A DNA stretch of 64,000 nucleotides, from assembly GCF_002160865.1 (NCBI RefSeq), contig NZ_NFLJ01000012.1, forward strand, positions 1 through 64,000. The letters are read 5' to 3'. Position 1 is the stretch's first letter; the number at the start of each line of letters is the position of its first letter. The notes under the pieces are model-generated. The model was given only the letters and a program-made list of their open reading frames with translations, ran no database searches and was not told the DNA's origin. This DNA comes from Massiliimicrobium timonense. Its GTDB lineage: Bacteria > Bacillota_I > Bacilli_A > Erysipelotrichales > Coprobacillaceae. The translations under genes were made by a program, and so were the position numbers. Below are positions 59,050 through 64,000 of this stretch, piece by piece.

Positions 59050-59820
59050 ATGGATAAAGAATATATGACAATAGGACAATTAGCTAAAAAAATGAAAACA
59101 ACAGTAAGAACTTTACAATTTTATGATCAAAAGGGATTATTAAAACCATCAATGCAAAGTGAAGGAGGGCGTCGACTTTATACCTATCAGGATATGGTAC
59201 AGTTACATCAGATTCAATCATTAAAATCTTTAGGTTTTTCTTTAGACGAAATTAAAAATCAGTTAGAAGTATTAGATACACCCCAACAAGTCGCTCATGT
59301 TTTAAATCAACAAGCTTCATTAATTCAAGAAAAGATCAAACAATTGACAAAGGTTCTTCAAGATATAGAAAATCTAAAAGAAGAAGTGATACAGATGCAA
59401 AGTGTTGATTTTAAAAAATATGCAGATATTATTGTCAATTTACAGATGAATAATGACAATTATTGGGTGATAAAATATTTTGATGAAAAAACAATGGATC
59501 ATATTCGTCAGCATTTTAATCAAGAAAGTGGACAAGAATTTATTAATCGCTTTCAACAATTATCTCAAAAAATCTTAGACTTACAAGAGCAAGGGGTCGA
59601 TCCTTTAGACAAACGTGTTCGAGCATTAGCTGAGCAGTTCTGGAAAATGGTTGAAGAATTTACTAAGGGTGATATGAGTTTGTTGCCACAGTTGATGCAA
59701 TTTGAGCATTTGAATGATAATCATAATCTAGCAAAACAACAAAATAAAGTGAATGCCTATCTACAACCGGCATTAGGTTTATATTTTGAAAAAGCAGGAA
59801 TTAAGTTTGGAGATGAGTAA
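59050..59820 (+). CDS. MerR-family regulator with TipAS-like C-terminal domain
   Basis: A 256-residue activator: N-terminal MerR HTH and wing (MTIGQLAKKMKTTVRTLQFY, GGRRLYTYQDM), a long coiled coil (residues 75-120), and a C-terminal helical domain resembling TipAS (VRALAEQFWKMVEEFTKGDM). TipA-type proteins bind peptide or other drugs. It precedes an ABC exporter, so it probably activates its own operon from the 19-bp-spacer promoter. ATG 59050 lies seven bases behind AGGAGG; ATG 59044 is too close. Confidence 0.88.
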   Translation: MDKEYMTIGQLAKKMKTTVRTLQFYDQKGLLKPSMQSEGGRRLYTYQDMVQLHQIQSLKSLGFSLDEIKNQLEVLDTPQQVAHVLNQQASLIQEKIKQLTKVLQDIENLKEEVIQMQSVDFKKYADIIVNLQMNNDNYWVIKYFDEKTMDHIRQHFNQESGQEFINRFQQLSQKILDLQEQGVDPLDKRVRALAEQFWKMVEEFTKGDMSLLPQLMQFEHLNDNHNLAKQQNKVNAYLQPALGLYFEKAGIKFGDE

Positions 59821-60634
59821 TGTGAAGACAGTTATAAAAGTATCCCATGTCAGTCAAAGTTATGGTTCTTATCAAGTCTTAAATGATATTTCTTTTGAGG
59901 TTTATAAAGGGGAAATACTAGGTTTGTTAGGAATGAATGGTGCAGGGAAAACCACAACATTAGAGTGTCTGGAAGGATTTTTAAAATATGAAGGAAATAT
60001 TTCCATTGATGGTCAAATAGCTATTCAATCACAAAATGAATCACTTCCTGCTTATATGAAAGTATCAGAAGCTATCACTTTGTTTTCTAAGTGGAAAAAA
60101 GCATCTTTAGAACCCCAATTATTAAAAGCATTGGATCTTTTATCCATAATGAATAAACAATATCAACAACTTTCTACAGGACAAAAAAGACGTTTGCATT
60201 TGGCTTTGGCCTTAATTGGACAACCTGATATTTTAATATTAGATGAACCAACAGCTGGTTTAGATGTAGCAGGACGTTTTGCTTTACATCAAATCATTCG
60301 TCAACTACAAAAAAAGGGTGTTACTATTGTCATAGCAAGTCATGATATGAATGAAGTTGAAAGTTTATGTCAGCGTATTGGTATTTTAAAACAAGGAAAA
60401 ATGGTGTTTTTAGGAACGCTTGAGGATTTCACTTTATACATGGGAAAATGTTACCGTATTAAGGTTATCACGCAAGAGGGAGAAAATCTGTATACAACGC
60501 AAGATGTTCGACAGACTTTATCCCAGATTTTAGATAGTTATCAAAAACAAAATTTGGAGATTTTAGATATGAATGTGAGTCGAGGAACATTGGAACAGCA
60601 CTTTATATCTATGGCAGGAGGTATCGAAAAATGA
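59813..60634 (+). CDS. ABC exporter ATPase of the MerR operon
   Basis: A 273-residue ATPase. Walker A GMNGAGKTTTLE, signature LSTGQKRRLHLALAL, Walker B LILDEPTAGLD and H-loop ASHDMN are complete. The subtype is that of two-gene drug or peptide exporters. It overlaps the MerR gene by eight bases; start may be ATG 59813 or GTG 59822, the latter better spaced from TTTGGAG. The permease follows with a four-base overlap. Confidence 0.9.
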   Translation: MSNVKTVIKVSHVSQSYGSYQVLNDISFEVYKGEILGLLGMNGAGKTTTLECLEGFLKYEGNISIDGQIAIQSQNESLPAYMKVSEAITLFSKWKKASLEPQLLKALDLLSIMNKQYQQLSTGQKRRLHLALALIGQPDILILDEPTAGLDVAGRFALHQIIRQLQKKGVTIVIASHDMNEVESLCQRIGILKQGKMVFLGTLEDFTLYMGKCYRIKVITQEGENLYTTQDVRQTLSQILDSYQKQNLEILDMNVSRGTLEQHFISMAGGIEK

Positions 60635-61341
60635 AAGCATTTTGTTATGGGGTGTGGATTCAATTTTTAATGGATTTACGAAGTCGTTCATTATTCATCA
60701 CTTGTTATCTTGTACCGTTATTATTCTTTTTCATGATGGGAAGTGTTTTTACATCCATCATGCCCGAATATCAAGACACACTGATTGCATCTATGACCAT
60801 TATGAGTGTATCTATGGGTTCATTGTTAGGTTTATCATCATCTGTTGTTCAAATTTATGGAACAACTCTCCAAAAAACATATATGGCTAACTCTCTGCCT
60901 GTTTATTATGGACTCATGACACTATTTGTGTCTGCATTTTTTCATCTCATGATTGTCAGTACACTGATTCTGGTTTTATCACCCTTCCTCTTTCATGCAA
61001 CATTACCATCACATATAGGTATATATTATTTCCATCTTATTTTATTTATCATATCTTCCTTAGGTATTGCATCTGTACTTGGTTTATTCGTCAAAACACA
61101 AGGATTATTGACTATGATGAGTCAAATTATCTTTTTACCTTCTATCATTCTTTCTGGTATTATGTTTCCTGCTTCTATGTTGCCATCTTTTTTAGAAAAT
61201 TTAGGAAAACTTTTTCCAGCAACATGGGGTTATTTATTGTTAACACAATCACAGGGACAATATATTTTGATTTTGATTATGACTCTTGCTTTTTTGATTT
61301 GTTTTCAAAGAATGCGTTCTTTTTATTCTTTTATAAAATGA
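60631..61341 (+). CDS. ABC-2 type permease of the MerR operon
   Basis: A 236-residue membrane protein with six predicted helices (for example FITCYLVPLLFFFMMGSVF, VSAFFHLMIVSTLILVLSPF, IFLPSIILSGIMFPASMLP), the pattern of ABC-2 permeases; the ILSGIMFPASMLP segment and LFPATWGYLLL are typical. It should form the exporter with the ATPase. Substrate unknown, possibly the ligand of the MerR protein. Confidence 0.88.
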   Translation: MKAFCYGVWIQFLMDLRSRSLFITCYLVPLLFFFMMGSVFTSIMPEYQDTLIASMTIMSVSMGSLLGLSSSVVQIYGTTLQKTYMANSLPVYYGLMTLFVSAFFHLMIVSTLILVLSPFLFHATLPSHIGIYYFHLILFIISSLGIASVLGLFVKTQGLLTMMSQIIFLPSIILSGIMFPASMLPSFLENLGKLFPATWGYLLLTQSQGQYILILIMTLAFLICFQRMRSFYSFIK

Positions 61342-61347
61342 TATAAT
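61339..61347 (+). promoter_or_regulatory. Extended -10 promoter of the GNAT gene
   Basis: TGATATAAT overlaps the permease stop and lies 17 bases before the start at 61365. Confidence 0.5.
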
Positions 61348-61364
61348 GAATAAGGGTGATAAAA

Positions 61365-62054
61365 ATGTTATTGAATGAAATTGATGATATAGATTTTATT
61401 GAACCAATGCGTTTATGTACGGTAGATATTTTATATCATGAAGATGATGGCATCATTATGTTAGAAAAAGAAAGCCAATCATTGATGATTTCTATGAATG
61501 ATATGAATAAATTGAAAACATTATTTTCTGTTTTGCATTTAGAAAACTATGATTTGTATAATGTCAAACAAAAAGAGATTGTTGATTTATTAATGACTGA
61601 CTACCATAAAAAAGATTATTTTGCCTGTTATCAGGCAGTTTACCCTCATCAACAATTATTAGATCTGGCTATTCCTCAAGATGTTTCTATTCAACAGTTG
61701 AGCTTATCATATTTGGATGATGTTGATCAGATTTATCATCATATGGATGATAAAGATTATTTAAAAGAACGTATTGAACAAAAAGCCATGTGGGGTTTAT
61801 TTGTTGATGATGAATTGGCAGGATTTATAGGGATGCATCGAGAAGGCAGCATGGGTATTTTAGAAATAAAGAAAGCTTATCAACGTCATGGCTATGGTTA
61901 TTTATTAGAAGGATATCTTATCAATGAATTATTGAAACAAAAGAAAGTTCCTTATTGTCAAGTTATAGAAGGCAATGAGGCATCACTGGCTTTACAAAGA
62001 AAACTGCATATGAAAATATCATCACGCTATTCTTATTGGGTGTTTGATAACTAA
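61365..62054 (+). CDS. GNAT-fold acetyltransferase with extra N-terminal domain
   Basis: A 229-residue protein. The C-terminal half (residues 130-229) is a GNAT domain: WGLFVDDELAGFIGMHREG, GILEIKKAYQRHGYGYLLEG as acetyl-CoA loop, and EGNEASLALQRKLHM. The N-terminal 125 residues (EIDDIDFIEPMRLCTVDILY onwards) resemble a second, degenerate GNAT-like half. Substrate unknown. ATG 61365 follows AAGGGTG. Confidence 0.75.
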   Translation: MLLNEIDDIDFIEPMRLCTVDILYHEDDGIIMLEKESQSLMISMNDMNKLKTLFSVLHLENYDLYNVKQKEIVDLLMTDYHKKDYFACYQAVYPHQQLLDLAIPQDVSIQQLSLSYLDDVDQIYHHMDDKDYLKERIEQKAMWGLFVDDELAGFIGMHREGSMGILEIKKAYQRHGYGYLLEGYLINELLKQKKVPYCQVIEGNEASLALQRKLHMKISSRYSYWVFDN

Positions 62055-62082
62055 AAAAGCTGTTTTTCAACAGCTTTTTAAT
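62054..62082. terminator. Bidirectional terminator
   Basis: AAAAAGCTGTT (62054-62064) pairs with AACAGCTTTTT (62069-62079); it covers the stop of the convergent radical SAM gene. Confidence 0.9.
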
Positions 62083-62767
62083 CTCCTACACCAAAGTCAG
62101 TAGGTTCATATAAAAAATCATAACGTGGATCATCTTGTAAATAAGCATAGTTTTGCATAAACCATTGAACTAATTGATCATCTCTTTTCACTGGTGTTGA
62201 ATTATTACGATAGATACTAATAGTTCCATAATCAAAATGATGTGTCAGAATATCCATATCTCTTTGAATCATTTCTTTTGTTTGTCCTTGAATACCAACC
62301 ATTAAACATGGAGAATCAAAATACTGTTGGAGTTCTTTGATACTTGTAAAGGTTGCATTTTTATTCAAAACACGATTTCTAAAATCATCATCAAAAGTTT
62401 CAACACCAATTTTAATAATCATCTTGATCCCAAAAAAATCTCTGATGTCTTGAATGCGTTGATGATAAATCCAATGACTTTCTACAAATAATGTATGAAT
62501 GTGCTTATCTTGAATGATTTGTTTGATTTGTTGTAATGTCTGTTGAGGCAATTCAAAAATACTGGCAGAATCAATGACTTCTAAAACACCGTATTGTCCA
62601 GTGACATGATTTAAGGCTTCAGTATTGATTTGAATCATTTCTTCTAGACATGTAGAATTGTCTTCGATATAATCGCAAAATGTACATTTTGACCAGGCAC
62701 ATGGTCTGGCTTTTAAAAGAACGATTTCTCTTTTGTACTTGTTTTCAATACGGCTGTATCTTTCCAT
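62078..62767 (-). CDS. Radical SAM enzyme, probably in queuosine-precursor salvage
   Basis: A 229-residue radical SAM protein. The iron-sulfur motif reads CAWSKCTFC near residue 23, i.e. C-x4-C-x2-C rather than the common C-x3-C-x2-C. VESHWIYHQRIQDIRDF and IKIGVETFDD fit the partial barrel; TPVKRDD is near the end. It is translated from inside the upstream ECF gene (55-base overlap) and lies under a preQ1 riboswitch, so a role like the queuine lyase QueL of Clostridioides difficile is an attractive but untested inference. ATG 62767 follows GGGGGAT. Confidence 0.7.
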   Translation of the reverse strand: MERYSRIENKYKREIVLLKARPCAWSKCTFCDYIEDNSTCLEEMIQINTEALNHVTGQYGVLEVIDSASIFELPQQTLQQIKQIIQDKHIHTLFVESHWIYHQRIQDIRDFFGIKMIIKIGVETFDDDFRNRVLNKNATFTSIKELQQYFDSPCLMVGIQGQTKEMIQRDMDILTHHFDYGTISIYRNNSTPVKRDDQLVQWFMQNYAYLQDDPRYDFLYEPTDFGVGD

Positions 62768-63312
62768 GCTATCCCCCATTTCTCATAAAGATGTCCTCTT
62801 TCAATAATGGCTTTTGTCAAACAGACTGCAAAAAACTTATCCATGTAATCTGTAAAGACCTGTACAAGCAAAATACTTAAAATAAGTGGCATACCTAGAT
62901 GATGAAACACAACGACAAAGGTACTACTGGCCCCACTTGTGATTCCATTAAATAAACCAGCTGTAATACAGGCACTTAATAAAGAAGTCGGTACGCCAAC
63001 AAGGATTGAGCCAAGTGGTGTACGCCATCCTTTTAGCCATTTACCATGATAAAGTATTCCTGCAAAAAATCCTGTCAATAGCTGTACAGGAGCATAATAG
63101 AAAGAATACATATCAAACGTCATGCCACTTGTGATACTTCCTAAAACACCTGTCAGCATGGCATATTTAGGACCTAGAAGTCCTGCAACTAATATGGTTC
63201 CAATGGAATCCATATAAAATGGTATGGAGAATGTCATGGCTATAAAAGCTCCAAGTACGTTAAAAACAATACCCATGATAATCACCATTTGAATTTTTGT
63301 TTTCTTTTTCAT
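62713..63312 (-). CDS. ECF transporter S component, probably for a queuosine precursor
   Basis: A 199-residue membrane protein with six helices, the substrate-binding subunit of an energy-coupling-factor importer. It has YMDSIGTILVAGLLGPKYAM and FYYAPVQLLTGFFAG, typical of one uncharacterised S-component group. The preQ1 riboswitch upstream points to preQ1, preQ0, queuine or queuosine as substrate. The energising EcfAAT genes are elsewhere. ATG 63312 follows AAAGGAAAAG; the GTG six bases upstream is too near. Confidence 0.82.
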   Translation of the reverse strand: MKKKTKIQMVIIMGIVFNVLGAFIAMTFSIPFYMDSIGTILVAGLLGPKYAMLTGVLGSITSGMTFDMYSFYYAPVQLLTGFFAGILYHGKWLKGWRTPLGSILVGVPTSLLSACITAGLFNGITSGASSTFVVVFHHLGMPLILSILLVQVFTDYMDKFFAVCLTKAIIERGHLYEKWGIAWKDTAVLKTSTKEKSFF

Positions 63313-63352
63313 ATTCACTTTTCCTTTCTTCTAAAAAACAGTTAGAAGCCAG

Positions 63353-63378
63353 AAAAGAGATGGTGAGCCATCTCTTTT
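63353..63378 (-). terminator. Expression-platform hairpin of the preQ1 riboswitch
   Basis: AAAAGAGATGG and CCATCTCTTTT form an 11-bp stem with a four-base loop immediately behind the aptamer. The T tract is short (TTTTC), so it may act by termination or otherwise. Confidence 0.65.
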
Positions 63379-63415
63379 CCTTAGTTTTTTATACTGGGTT
63401 TGGCTCTCGAACCAG
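63379..63415 (-). promoter_or_regulatory. PreQ1 class I riboswitch aptamer
   Basis: Minus strand from 63415: CTGGTTC, GAGAGCC, AAACCCAG, then TATAAAAAACTAAGG. CTGG pairs with CCAG (63397-63394), and the A-rich tail with terminal CTAAGG matches the H-type pseudoknot consensus of preQ1-I aptamers (compare the Bacillus queC leader). It should switch off the ECF/radical SAM operon when preQ1 is plentiful. Confidence 0.88.
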
Positions 63416-63424
63416 TGTATGTTT

Positions 63425-63453
63425 ATTATAAAGAAAAAACAAAATGTCGTCAA
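63425..63453 (-). promoter_or_regulatory. Promoter of the preQ1-controlled operon
   Basis: TTGACG (63448-63453), 17-bp spacer, TATAAT (63425-63430). It lies inside the pstS terminator hairpin. Confidence 0.8.
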
Positions 63454-63466
63454 TAAGACATTTTGT
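63432..63466 (-). terminator. Terminator of pstS
   Basis: ACAAAATGTC and GACATTTTGT (63439-63466) followed by TTTTTTC on the minus strand; it overlaps the last pstS codons. Confidence 0.85.
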
Positions 63467-64000
63467 TTGATGTTGGAACAAGACCAACAGCACGAATGAT
63501 CTTTTGTCCATCTTCACTTTGAATATATTGAAATAATTTTTGAACTTCTTCATTTTGTTTTTCAATCGTATCCTTTGTCGCCATAACAAATGGTCTTTGT
63601 AAACTATATTGTCCATTTTGAATTGTTTCTTCACTTGCTTGAATGCCATCAATAGCTAATGGTTTAACTGTTTCATCAATCACATCTAATGATACATAAC
63701 CAATCGCTCCATGAATAGATTGAACTTTCGCAATGATTGGTCCCGTTTCATTCACTTCATTAGCATATTGACATTGTTCTTCAATATGTAATATTTCTTC
63801 AAAAGCACTGCGTGTTCCGGAACCTGCTTCACGACCAACAACAACTATAGGTAAATCTTCGCCTCCAACTTCTTTCCAGTTACGAATCTTTCCTGTATAA
63901 ATATCTATTAACTGTTGAGTTGTTAAATTATTGACTTTATTTTGTGTATCTGTCACAATCACAATCGCATCAATAGCGACAATATTTTCAATTAAACCTT
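63450..64000 (-). CDS. pstS: Phosphate-binding protein PstS, C-terminal part
   Basis: The frame is open to the right edge, so the N-terminus lies outside. About 183 residues are visible: VAIDAIVIVTDTQNKVNNLT, IYTGKIRNWKEVGGEDLPI, and the phosphate-binding loop GREAGSGTRSAFEE, then GAIGYVSLDVI and the C-terminal QRPFVMATKD region. This is the second lobe of a Pst-type phosphate-binding protein of the ABC importer. The pst permease and ATPase genes are not in the window. Confidence 0.92.
   Translation of the reverse strand, partial: GLIENIVAIDAIVIVTDTQNKVNNLTTQQLIDIYTGKIRNWKEVGGEDLPIVVVGREAGSGTRSAFEEILHIEEQCQYANEVNETGPIIAKVQSIHGAIGYVSLDVIDETVKPLAIDGIQASEETIQNGQYSLQRPFVMATKDTIEKQNEEVQKLFQYIQSEDGQKIIRAVGLVPTSNKMSY

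Overview
The window is AT-rich chromosomal DNA from a low-GC Bacillota. Rubrerythrin with a PerR-type regulator, an oligopeptide importer with intracellular peptidases, a glycogen/pullulan module, a BceRS-AB system and a preQ1 riboswitch suggest a fermentative gut anaerobe, probably of the Erysipelotrichales/Coprobacillaceae group (an inference from gene content and style, not tested by search). Genes are tightly packed. Many convergent pairs share one bidirectional terminator whose stem overlaps both stop codons. I saw no tRNA, rRNA, insertion sequence, prophage or CRISPR array.

Layout. 1-12.6 kb: oxidative-stress operon perR-rubrerythrin, a YlbJ-like membrane protein, hflX, a membrane-anchored arylsulfotransferase-like protein with a 29-residue membrane peptide before it, an EIIB-like protein, phosphatase plus RpiR regulator, a metallophosphoesterase with altered active-site motifs plus RNase J, DegV, MscS. 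12.8-22.3 kb: oppA-oppBCDF, then (reverse) an M18 aminopeptidase and pepT, a coherent peptide uptake and breakdown block. 22.4-28.5 kb: nitroreductase, AI-2E-type permease, DJ-1 protein, the yaaA operon, NdpA and a small XRE regulator. 28.7-37.4 kb: glgB, glgP, a Na/phosphate cotransporter with a possible Pho-type repeat box, and type I pullulanase, i.e. glycogen and alpha-glucan turnover with its phosphate supply. 37.4-44.9 kb: pth-mfd, a non-coding interval with a 33-nt-period repeat array, dimeric dUTPase, a membrane-anchored Mrr-like nuclease, mntP, a YigZ-type protein.

45-54 kb: a second degV, two unknown genes and a WYL regulator, then a BceRS two-component system and its BceAB-type ABC transporter, preceded by a perfect CTTACA-N4-TGTAAG operator. 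Directly behind bceB lies the most unusual part (53.53-54.04 kb). Two near-identical copies of a minus-strand small RNA gene bracket a plus-strand transcript that encodes short peptides and carries a 40-nt target complementary to both RNAs. Promoters, shared bidirectional terminator and repeats resemble type I toxin-antitoxin (par/Fst-like) loci. 54.1-58.1 kb: hom-lysC-asd-DUF2200 operon behind a leader with a terminator. 58.1-62 kb: HAD phosphatase, a MerR regulator with a textbook 19-bp-spacer promoter and its ABC exporter, a GNAT protein. 62-64 kb: an ECF transporter S component and a radical SAM enzyme under a class I preQ1 riboswitch (probable queuosine-precursor salvage), and the 3' part of pstS running off the right edge.
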